From: Pseudisothecium myosuroides | Taxonomy: Eukaryota; Streptophyta; Bryopsida; Hypnales; Lembophyllaceae | NCBI GenBank assembly: GCA_951799445.1 | Contig: OX637297.1 | Coordinates: forward strand, 5,766,001 to 5,830,000 | Length of the DNA stretch: 64,000 nt | Reading direction: 5' to 3' | Shown here: one piece after another, positions 47,572-56,114 of the stretch | How the letters are laid out: each line of letters starts with the position of its first letter | Numbering within the stretch: position 1 is the stretch's first letter | Program-made: the position numbers and the translations under genes | Notes under the pieces: generated by a model | What the model was told of the DNA's origin: nothing | Databases searched by the model: none | What the model saw: the letters and a program-made list of their open reading frames with translations, nothing else

Positions 47572-47967
47572 TGGGCCGGTGCAAAGACACTGGAATTGGT
47601 GGATTCTCTGGACGCCAAGGAGTCGGCTCTTCTAGTGGCAAGATCAATGTGGGACACGTATCATCCGCCACCCCGACCCGCTGGTTTCGTAGACAAAGAA
47701 CCCCTTGACGACGACATCGACAACCATAGCGCAACTTCTGAAGAGACCGAAGATGATCCGGATCAGCAGTACTTGTCGTACAACGAAGAAGAAATAGTGC
47801 CCCCCCTCCGTCGTGAAGAAGGTTGGTTAACTTGTACTGACATCATGAGATATCACGATTCAGCTAGGCAGTACAAAAAAAACGTTCTTCCTTTAAGGCC
47901 TCCGGAATTTGAAAGTGCGCGCATATTTTGTGTAGTGTATGGGGCTATTGCTGTACACAATTGCTGA
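47572..47967 (+). CDS. ParB-like multi-exon gene, exon 4 (3' end uncertain)
   Basis: Starts after acceptor GGTTCATCAG in phase 0 (GV-WAGAKTLELVDSL). It encodes a segment rich in Asp/Glu and Pro (TYHPPPRPAGF, EETEDDPDQQY) and is open to a TGA at 47965. A palindrome (47841-47860) falls inside the open frame as TDIMRYHDSA; alternatively a donor at 47822 (GAAG/GTTGGT) could remove it as an intron. A consensus donor GAGG/GTAAGT at 48003 shows that transcription may continue to the exons at 48524 and beyond. Confidence 0.5.
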   Translation, partial: WAGAKTLELVDSLDAKESALLVARSMWDTYHPPPRPAGFVDKEPLDDDIDNHSATSEETEDDPDQQYLSYNEEEIVPPLRREEGWLTCTDIMRYHDSARQYKKNVLPLRPPEFESARIFCVVYGAIAVHNC

Positions 47968-48523
47968 CAAGAAAATGTCTGCCTCATGTCAATAGCCCGA
48001 GGGTAAGTACGTTTGAGAATGGGGCAATATGTTGTCTTACTGCATCTTTTAATGGCTTTCTAGGGAGCCTGTCACACAGCTGTTGTCCAGTACTCCAGAA
48101 CTTGTGACATTTAGTTATTCAAAACGTGACTTTCATCAGGTGCTCAGTATTATACTACAGTATTATATTGTGTGCTGGGTATTAAGTAATGATTGAAGCT
48201 AAAGGGCCTGCCGAAGGAAACACGAAGGAATGCTTGCTATCCATTTAAAGAATCTCGGATTGCACGGTTAACAAGGACTGCACCATGAGGTTTGTAACTA
48301 GGATGAGATGTTCACAGAAAGTGTCATCATTTAGAGTGCCCCAGTGGAAATAGGGGTTTTAATTGCGTATTTACACATCTTAAAAGTAGAAATGTATTAG
48401 TTTTACTTTCCTGAAGGGGTGTCTCGGAGGGGCATTTGGATTGCCCAGTTCTGCTCGAATGCTACATCTTCCACGTTTTTACGGCATCATTTCTAACTGA
48501 GTGGCATCTGCGAAATGTTGTAG

Positions 48524-49324
48524 AAAAAGGCTCCTCAGCCGCAGAAGAGGCCCAAGAAGTTAAAGAATCCGAGCACCAAAAAACGTCGTGACAATCCTGC
48601 TTTGGTAGAGCAAACTGGGAAAGAGAAGTCGGCTAAGAAGCAGGGTAAATTGTTGGAGAAAAGGGGTTCACCATTAGCGCGAAATCGGCCAATGCCAAAC
48701 CTTCAGGATGAGGGCAGAACGGAGACAGCAGTGGATGTTTTAGACGCGTCCCCTAGCACATGTGTTAACCCTCCTAATTCTGAAGTGGTCGACACGGTGG
48801 AGCGGATTCCGAATGCTAGGGATGCTGCAGCTATATTAGGCTCTCTTGCAGCGGGTGTTGGCCCTTCGGAGGTTTCGAAGACACCCTACCAGCGAGTACC
48901 CATGCCGGAGAAGGATGCCGGGGCTGCGGAGGTTCTCGAACATAATAAATCTCTCTCCCCTAGTCTGGGGACGGGACTTTGAGATGCGGGTACGAGTGAG
49001 GGTACATCAGGATATATCACGATGTCCCCTGTTTCGCAAACCAATCCGGGAGTCGAGATGGCTGATGACGTTGTAGAAGATACTTTGATTGATCTGAACC
49101 AAATGAGTCCCGAGGCCAACTCAACAAAGGTGACTCCCACAGAAGTTGCATTCCACTCTGGAATTTTGGATGTTGTGAAGGTCATTACCAGGAATAGGTT
49201 TATGAATATAGCTATTTTTCCAGGTTTGAGTGTCGGAACGAGTAGCGCCGTAACTAGTAATATTTTCAAGGAAATTCAGAATGTATTGGTTGCACACCAG
49301 TTTACTTACAAGAGCATTTTTTAA
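48524..49324 (+). CDS. Lys-rich exon, possible continuation or separate gene
   Basis: Follows acceptor AATGTTGTAG and reads KKAPQPQKRPKKLKNPSTKKRRDN, a strong basic cluster of nuclear-localisation type. A low-complexity acidic/Pro segment follows. A TGA at 48980-48982 interrupts the frame, which is then open again to 49324 (DAGTSEGTSGYITMSPVSQT). A palindrome at 49005-49024 lies in this frame. No domain recognised. It could be the linker between the ParB-like exons and the FCP1-like domain of one large protein, or a decayed separate gene. Confidence 0.4.
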
Positions 49325-49580
49325 ATTGAATTGGACCAGGGTTCGTAGGCAAAAGTGGTCGACGTCGTTGGGGGGGGGAACAATGAAGACGACGTCATTG
49401 AAGGAAAAGGGAACGTAGAGGACGACGTCGTTGAAGGGAGAGGGACCGTGGAGGACAACGCCAAAGGTGCATGAGGTGACATCCTGCATTTCTGGAGGGA
49501 TGGGATTCCTGGCCTACCGTATACAATGAACTTGTCTCTAACAAGCTGATGATCCCTTGGCTGCAGATTGTGACCGGGCT

Positions 49581-50228
49581 ATGGCGACGCTACCAGGGTC
49601 ATCAATTGAGGTACCTCGCCGGAAGTATAGAGTGGTCCTTGACTTGAATGGAGTTCTTGTTCACAAGACGTACACACGCACAAAACTCCATGTTCAGCGT
49701 CGTCCAGCTGTTACGAATTTCCTGGATTGGCTTCGTCAGAAGGCTGACATTGTATTCTGGAGCAGTATTACTTCCAACAACATGAACAATTTGTTGGACG
49801 TTGTACTTGCGGATGCCTCGTTTGGTCCTAGAGATGTCATTTGTTTAACTCAAGCAGCGTGCACGCTGTCGAGTTACAGATCCGCAAATGCACCGAAGAA
49901 ACCGATCTTCCTGAAAGATCTGGGTACATTAGCACGCATGGCTAGTCTTTCATCTCTAGAAGACGTTCTCCTAGTTGATGACAGCCCAGTTAAAAACCTT
50001 CCCAATGATCCTCACAATGCTATATTCCCTCAGTCCTGGTGCGGTGACAGACGAGACAACTACTTGGATGGCCACCTCCATCCTTGGCTTGATGGTCTCT
50101 TTAATTCAAATGTAGTTGTTCCGGTCTATGTGAAGAATAATCCATTGTATGGCGGTCAGTGCCCGATGGAAGCGGTGTCAACTGAGGGCATGAACATACT
50201 GAGGGGGGCCCTGGACTGCCCACTCTGA
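49581..50228 (+). CDS. FCP1/NLI-interacting-factor-like HAD phosphatase domain
   Basis: Open for 215 codons from the ATG at 49581, or an exon from acceptor GGCTGCAG at 49566. HAD-fold signatures in order: KYRVVLDLNGVLVHK (residues 15-29, motif I as D-x-N instead of D-x-D); ADIVFWSSIT (motif II Ser); APKKPIFLKDL (motif III Lys); and EDVLLVDDSPVKNLPND with NAIFPQSWCGD (motif IV). Together these match the FCP1-homology domain of phosphoserine phosphatases acting on RNA polymerase II CTD or related substrates. Change of the second Asp to Asn in motif I is expected to impair catalysis; D-x-N-G versions occur in some plant FCP1-like proteins (recalled, not checked). Cargo of the giant element; a palindrome lies just after the stop (50243-50262). 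Confidence 0.75.
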   Translation: MATLPGSSIEVPRRKYRVVLDLNGVLVHKTYTRTKLHVQRRPAVTNFLDWLRQKADIVFWSSITSNNMNNLLDVVLADASFGPRDVICLTQAACTLSSYRSANAPKKPIFLKDLGTLARMASLSSLEDVLLVDDSPVKNLPNDPHNAIFPQSWCGDRRDNYLDGHLHPWLDGLFNSNVVVPVYVKNNPLYGGQCPMEAVSTEGMNILRGALDCPL

Positions 50229-51737
50229 AAGGCGGGAGGCGTGACCATGAGATATCACGATACTTGTTTGGGTGTGTCCACGATTCAGGGGGTTAATGAA
50301 GAATAATCTGGATGTACATTATAGCGCACTGTTAATGTAGTCTTCAATTTTCTATAAAGTTTTCTTTGAAGTTGATACATTTTGAGTAGGCCAGGTACTT
50401 CTAAATACTTAGCTCTAGTATTCTCGTACTTGTGGAACAATTGATTGTAAATTAACATTTGATAGTTATAAATGTTTCAGTTCTATGTAAAGTGACATCC
50501 ATTGTGAATTGGATGTGAACTCTAGTCCGCGGCTTTGTATTTCTTCTTTATGTTTCCATCCAGAGATCTCACAGCACTTGATACTGCGTGTGAATTACAT
50601 TTTTTATTCTGTGGCTTCACTTACAAAATTAGACATGATGAGTCAGTCATCTGTTTTGTTGTATGTAGTGTGACGTGATCCATATTCACTGGGAGAACTC
50701 TTGATGGTTGGTTCACACAGAAGGCGTTGCTTGTTGTACTGACCGGTGATCTATGCGTCCATGGTGGTGTTGCAGATCTCCCTCAGAACATCGACATACC
50801 GGTTGGCTTTCACGGTCTTTTTCAACATTTCGTCGAACATACTCACTATGTCTTGTGGTCGTGCATGCATACTTTGACTTTGGCAGAGCTTCTTCAACGT
50901 CTTCTTCCACCCGGAATTCTGAATGGGTTTCTTTATATTGCCGATGTTGACAAACCCAATAAGAGCAAACTGTATCCGAATTGTGGTCAATTGCTGAATC
51001 TTCTCTTAAGTAATCCTGAACAACGTAGTGTTCTTTGGAATCGAACCCTTGTAGTGCTTGAGTTAGATCCCCTCAAGTGGCCTCATGCGCGCGCACTACA
51101 ACCCTCAATATGCGTGAGGGATGATGTAGATTCTCTCGAATTTCAACGTCCCTACTATGTCTAGAAAGTGTTAAATGTTAGTAGAAAACCCTTCCGCCGA
51201 GTGGACTAGTTTGGATATCGCAAGGAATGCCTTCAATTGAATCTGAAGGATCTTCTTTGTTTGTCTTGTATGAATATCAATAAAATGTCATAAACCAAGT
51301 TCAATGTTTATTGGAAACTGATTGCATTGTACGAAATGCCTGTACGATAATTGCTTTTGCCTTGTCATTTTGTATTTTCTCTTCTAACATAGTAGGGATG
51401 ACAGTCATCAAGAGATCTCTTGATCTCTAATTCTGCACAGAAATCCAGACGGGCCAAAAGTTTTGGGCTCTATCATCTGAATTTGCATAAATCCTGCAGT
51501 GATTAGTTTCTTGCAAAGCAAAGAATCGTAATTTCATGTGGTTCCAATACATCAAGAGATCTCATGATGATTCATTTCAATCACTACGTCCCAATAAACA
51601 TAGGAGTGTAATCCTCCAATGACAATGTTACTTGACATGTTCTCATATATGAACCGGACATGTGCTACTTTGAACGGCGTGGGGGGCTCTAAGATGTGAA
51701 CTTTTGAAGATCTCTTGATGAATTGTACCATGACCTA
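50229..51737. other. Right part of the giant element, mostly noncoding with single palindromes
   Basis: Palindrome-family copies at 50243-50262, 50557-50576, 51406-51425 (CATCAAGAGATCTCTTGATC), 51550-51569 and about 51704-51723. Towards the right end they change to the ATCAAGAGATCTCTTGAT subtype. Apart from the possible minus-strand remnant at 50748-51090, nothing gene-like is seen. Confidence 0.5.
50748..51090 (-). pseudogene. Possible minus-strand gene remnant
   Basis: In one minus frame the sequence reads as protein-like: HYKGSIPKNTTLFRIT, stop, EKIQQLTTIRIQFALIGFVN, then a Lys-rich helix and MFDEMLKKTVKANRYVDVLRE, ending at a stop near 50751. Two in-frame stops interrupt it. A 145-codon plus-strand ORF overlaps (50727-51164). 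I cannot tell which, if either, is real; no family recognised. Confidence 0.25.
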
Positions 51738-52215
51738 GTTCAAATTGGTTCCCCTCAAATGTTTCCCTTCCTACTTGGAACAACATGGCGCTCTCCAAAA
51801 TGTGAACACCTCAAGAAGGCACAATAAACTATACTATGACATACTTAGTTCAAATCGGTCCCCCTTCAGTTGTTTCTCTTCCTACTTTGAACGACATGGT
51901 CATCTCCAAACTCCTAACACCAGAAGATCTCCCGATACATTGTATCATGACATAGTTCAAATTGGTTCCCCTCAAATGTTTCCCTTCCTACTTGGAACAA
52001 CATGGCGCTCTCCAAAATGTGAACACCTCAAGAAGGCACAATAAACTATACTATAACATACTTAGTTCAAATCGGTCCCCCTTCAATTGTTTCTCTTCCT
52101 ACTTTGAACGACATGGTCGTCTCCAAACTCCTAACACCAGAAGATCTCCCGATACATTGTATCATGACATAGTTCAAATTGGTTCCCCTCAAATGTTTCC
52201 CTTCCTACTTGGAAT
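51738..52215. repeat. 217-bp tandem repeat at the right end of the giant element
   Basis: The block TTGGTTCCCCTCAAATGTTT starts near 51748, 51965 and 52182 (period 217 bp). Each unit consists of two diverged halves of about 108 bp (CAAATTGGTTCCCC / CAAATCGGTCCCCC). AGAAGATCTCCCGATACATT, a decayed palindrome, lies in each unit at about 51921 and 52138; 52241-52260 (CCAAAGATATCCTGATGAAC) is another. ORFs through here are repeat artefacts. Confidence 0.8.
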
Positions 52216-52295
52216 AACATGGCGCTCTCCAAAATCCTTACATCCAAAGATATCCTGATGAACTGTACCTTGGAAAAGTCCAAATTTGACCCTAA

Positions 52296-52321
52296 AGTCC
52301 AAAACTAGTTAAATATGGCAT
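52296..52321 (-). repeat. Right terminal inverted repeat of the giant element
   Basis: Perfect 26-bp inverted copy of 20165-20190; CGTT follows, then the RT frame of element A resumes with P-V. Confidence 0.88.
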
Positions 52322-52325
52322 CGTT

Positions 52326-54868
52326 CCGGTTTAAGAGCGACAGTATCGGCTCAACCCCAAGTATTTGCTAATGGTCAAGGAGGAGATCGATCGGTTGCTG
52401 GAAGCGGGATTCATCTACCCGGTCCACAATCCCGAATGGGTTTTTCCTATTGTGGGTGTTCCAAAGAAAGTTGGAGCGGATGGGAAAGTCAAGATCCGGG
52501 TTTGTCAAGATTTCCAGAAATTGAACGTAGCCACGAAGAAATATTACTTTCCTCTTCCGTTCACCGATCTCATTTTGGACCACGTTGCTGGCCATGATTG
52601 TTACAGTTTCTTAGACGGATTTTCCGATTACAACCAGATGTTCATCCGGTGGTGCGATCAGCTGAAGACCACATTCACAACGGAATGGGGGACTTATGCT
52701 TTCACCCGGATGCCGTTAGGCCTGTGTAATGCACCCAGAACGTTTCAGCGACTGATGATGGACATTTTCAAGGATTTCCTTAGGCATTTCCTTGAGGTAT
52801 TTATAAACGACTTTGCGGTTTTTAGTGACTGGGAAAAGTCATCTCGAGTGTTTGCGGAAGACATTCCAAAAATGCCGAGAAACCGGTTTGAAGCTACATC
52901 CGGGAAAATGTTTTTTCGGAATGGGATCCGGAATCTTACTTGGTCATATAGTAAGCAGGACCGGATTACAGGCTGATCTGGAGAAGGTAAGAGTGATGCT
53001 GACTCTGCTACCTCCAACCAGTGTAAAAGAAATCCGTGGATTTTTTGGATGCGTGGGATACTACCAGCGGTTCATCGATGGATATGCCAAGAGGGCTATT
53101 CCACTCACGGAACTTCTAAAAAAAGATACGGAATTTGTTTGGACGGAAAAGAGACAACAGGCCTTCGAAGATTTGAAGACCCAATTGGCTAAAGCTCCGA
53201 TCCTTTCCGTTCCGGATTGGACAAAGGAGTTCCATGTTACTCTCGATGCATCCGGTTGGTGTTTGGGTTCCATTCTCTAGCAGTTTGACGCAGAGAGACG
53301 CGAGAATCCGATTTACTATGCGAGCAGACAAATGAGTTTGGCAGAACGAAATTACACAACTACGAAAAGAGAAGCATTAGCAGTGGTGTATTCCTGTAAG
53401 AAGTTCCAACATTATCTACTCGGGTACAAGGTAATTTTCTACACGGATCATGATTCTTTGAAGTACCTTGTTAACAAACCGGATTTGTCAGGCTGGATTG
53501 CTAGATGGATTTTGCTATTACAAGAATTTGACTACGAAGTTGTGGTGAAACCCGGAAAGGCAAATGTGAATGCGGATTACCTCTCGAGACAAAGAAGACA
53601 GAAATCCGTAGCGGATATTTCTGCTCAGTTTCCGGATGAGTTACCGGATACACTAGGCGATCCGGTTTTTAAAGAAAACCCGGATCCTCCTTTGGCAGAG
53701 GTCTTTCACCTTGACAATGAGTCTGTTTCAGAGTATCAAGATATCATAGATTACCTAGTGAAGTCTAGATACCCGGAACAGATAAGCATAGAGGAAAAGG
53801 AAATCTTCCAAAGAAAAGTAGCTCCTTATACTTTGATTAGAGGAGTCCTTTTTAAGTTAGGAACGGATGACATTCTCAAAATATGTTTGGAACCTGCGGA
53901 ACAGAAGAAGGTGATCCGAGCTCTTCATGCCGGAGATTCAGGAGGGCATTTTGCCTTTGTAAATACAGTGAACCAGATTCAATCAACCGGATACTGGTGG
54001 CCGTATCTACACAGAGATGTTAGGAATTTTGTTAGGAGTTGTGATCAGTGTCAGCGGACAGGAGCACCATCCTTCCGGAATCACTGGCCGCTGACCCCTA
54101 TCATTTCCCTAGCGCCATTTGAGAAATGGGGGATAGATTTTATTGAACCTATTTTTCCGGTCAGTGCAAGAAAGAAGAGGTACATTATTCTAGCCACGGA
54201 TTATGCTACCAAATGGGTAGAGGCCAAGGCAACACGGAAGAACGATGCGGAGACTTCAGCAAACTTTTTGTTTGAAGAAATCCTCATGCATTTTGGTCAC
54301 CCACTTGAGCTGGTTACTTAGCGACCGGGGAACCCATTTTCTCAATGATGAAATTGTGGACCTAATCAACAAGTATCTTATCAAGCACCGGAAGACGACT
54401 CCCTACAACCCGAAAGCGAACGGATTGACGAAGCGGGCGAACAGAATCATTGGTAAGATCTTGAACAAGATGGTTTCCGCTCACAAGACGGATTGGGACC
54501 GGAAACTACCTTCAGTAGTTCATGCCATTCCAAGACTCCTCGCCATTGAAGAACTGGAAGAGATCCGGAATGCAGCCCTGGAGAGAACCCTGGGAGTGCA
54601 GAACAAGCGTAAGGAAGACTACGACTGGGAACTTCCAGCGGATAACGGAATTCGGGAAGGAGGGCTGGTTCTTCTCTATAACAACCGTCATAATGATTTT
54701 CTAGGTAAGTTGCATACTCAGTGGATGAGACCTTTCCAAGTCAATCAAGTCTTCCAGAACGGATCTCTGCAACTCCAGAATCTGCAAGGACAGTGGTTCG
54801 ACACCCGCGTGAATGGATCGAGAGTGAAGAAGTATACCGAAGCTTCTTTGTCTGATGAAAATTCGTAG
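52326..54868 (+). pseudogene. pol: RT, RNase H and integrase of element A pol (decayed)
   Basis: RT: RQYRLNPKY, EIDRLLEAGFIYPV, then FPIVGVPKK and RMPLGLCNAPRTFQ. The catalytic box reads FINDF where FIDDF is expected. RNase H: VTLDASGWCLGSIL (Asp), KREALAVVYSCKKF (Glu) and FYTDHDSLKYL (Asp) are kept. Integrase: HHCC zinc finger (HAGDSGGHFAF...CDQCQR), first Asp in WGIDFIEP, second in SDRGTHF; the catalytic Glu is Lys (NGLTKRANRI). Breaks: TAA at 52332, a frameshift near 52835, TAG at 53278 and a one-base insertion near 54318 (VTTSDRG region). The C-terminal part (VLLYNNRHNDFLGKLHTQWMRPF) is a GPY/F-like domain. The element cannot transpose by itself. Confidence 0.9.
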
Positions 54869-54891
54869 TGTTTGCGAGGACGCTCACAGAT

Positions 54892-54901
54892 GAGGAAGGA
54901 G
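54892..54901 (+). other. Polypurine tract of element A
   Basis: GAGGAAGGAG lies three bases before the 3' LTR start (TGTCGCAGTG at 54905), the expected position for plus-strand priming. Confidence 0.75.
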
Positions 54902-54904
54902 TAA

Positions 54905-56113
54905 TGTCGCAGTGTAAATTTTTGGTTTTTCTAAGTTACCTAAAACTTGGAACGAAAACTGTAAACAGGGATCCGGATTCGAGCAAGAGATAATGAAAAC
55001 CTAAAAAATAGCTACGGAACGGAAGTAGTGGACGATCTAGGTTCGATTGGAATCTAACTCGGATCTGAATTGGAACGGATCTAATTTGGAGCGGATTAGG
55101 TCAGGACCGGATTTGGTCATGATGACAAATCAGACTATAAATAGGTTGACCAATCTAGTTGCCACTCTTTTTCAAACTCTGTTTGCTAGAGGCGTTTCTC
55201 TGCGTGTATTTAGCTCTCTTCCCCAGCGCTTTGTTTTCCTGTGTTGTGAGTATGACTGGAAGCGTGTTAGTGTGTTAGTGAACAGGCGTGCGCAGTGCTT
55301 TAGTGTGTGCTGCAAGGTTAGTGATATTCCGGTTGAGATCGGAAGAGTGAAGGTGAGGAACGGGACATGCGGCTAGGAAAGGGAAAGGTAGTCTCGGGGA
55401 GAATCGGGTTAGCACAGCGCGTGTCCATGCCTCAGCTCTGCAAGTGTAGAGCAGGACCGTCTAGCTCCTCCGCAGCAGTAGTGAAGCTACGGAAGGTAAG
55501 TCCGGTCATTCCCTCCACAGAGGAGGAGTAGGCCAAGCTCATGGAGGATCTCGCCACAATGGGTTGTCAAGGGTTGTTAGACAAACCCTAGGGATTTAGA
55601 GAGGAGCGGATGGTGAGAGAATTGTTAGGGAAATTGTCGAATCAGTTCGACAATACCATCTGCGAAATTCCGGGCAGTTGGACAGAAGAAATGTGGAGGT
55701 CAGTATACGACTTCCGGGTGGGAGGCTTAGGGATGGCCAGCCGGAAGGACGAATACATCCGGGGGAAGTTCCGGAGTACCGCAGACTCGAAGGACGGGCA
55801 TGCGGTCTTGGATTGTTTGGACGACCAGCATTGCAACCTTCTCCAGTTTTTGGTTCCGATCATCCACTCGGAGAAACCAACGAGGGTGACGATAGCCCTC
55901 GGGAACCTGATTTTTGGAGCCCTGAGCGGGGAACGGAAAGTGGACTGGGCTCGGATCTTTTCTGATCTGGTAGGCCATCTGGTTCCAAAGATTGGAAGGA
56001 GTAGGGCCACACTTGTGAGTCCCTACATCTTCCATCTTTACAAACACCACCAGCTTCTCACTGACACGGAGGAGAAGGAGTAGAAGACTCAGGAGGTGCT
56101 CCTGAAGTATAGG
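54905..56113 (+). repeat. 3' LTR of element A, truncated by CACTA-2
   Basis: Same start and internal order as 6525-10000, including TATAAATAG (about 55136) and the LTR-ORF start (ATG 55427). It follows the 5' LTR for 1209 bases up to CTCCTGAAGTATAGG, where a CACTA terminus begins. The remaining 2.27 kb should lie to the right of that insertion, outside the window. Confidence 0.9.
55427..56113 (+). pseudogene. LTR-encoded protein, element A 3' LTR copy
   Basis: MPQLCKCRAGPSSSSAAVV... with the same TAG after PSTEEE (55529) as in the 5' LTR. Additional stops occur at DKP-TAG (about 55588; Trp in other copies) and at EEKE-TAG (56081; Trp in other copies). The frame is then cut by CACTA-2 at 56114. 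Confidence 0.8.
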
Positions 56114-56114
56114 C

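Larger units (their letters stand above)
20165..52321. mobile_element. Giant (32.2 kb) TIR DNA transposon-like element inserted in RT
   Basis: A 26-bp sequence beginning ATGCCATATTTAACTAG at 20165-20190 is present as a perfect inverted copy at 52296-52321. These two points are exactly where element A's RT coding sequence breaks and resumes. Flanking bases CATT (20161-20164) and CGTT (52322-52325) look like a 4-bp target duplication with one transition; removing the element plus one copy restores G-S-I-P-V in frame. Without the nested LTR segment (9.1 kb) and CACTA-1 (2.8 kb), the element is about 20.2 kb. Contents left to right: DUF7869-type gene (minus), dispersed palindromes, about 7 kb noncoding, the palindrome array, a ParB-like multi-exon gene, an FCP1-like domain and a 217-bp tandem repeat. 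I cannot assign it to a named superfamily. Confidence 0.85.
6525..56113 (+). mobile_element. Ty3/gypsy LTR retrotransposon 'element A', split by nested insertions
   Basis: The parts occur in canonical order on one strand: 5' LTR (6525-10000), tRNA-Asp PBS (10011-10028), gag (10150-12316), protease and linker (19290-20164), RT/RNase H/integrase (52326-54868), PPT (54892-54901) and 3' LTR (from 54905, cut by a CACTA element at 56114). Both LTRs start TGTCGCAGTGTAAATTTTTG and look about 93-95% identical over the stretches compared by eye. With nested insertions removed, the element is about 12.7 kb: two 3.48-kb LTRs and about 5.8 kb internal. The PBS and RT type resemble plant Athila/Tat-like chromoviral relatives, but clade assignment needs a tree. 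The base immediately left is CATTC; the matching right TSD lies beyond the window. Confidence 0.9.

Noticed and set aside
51745..52258. Two overlapping 98-99-codon ORFs with near-identical sequence
   Set aside because: They are generated by the 217-bp tandem repeat and have no start context or domain.
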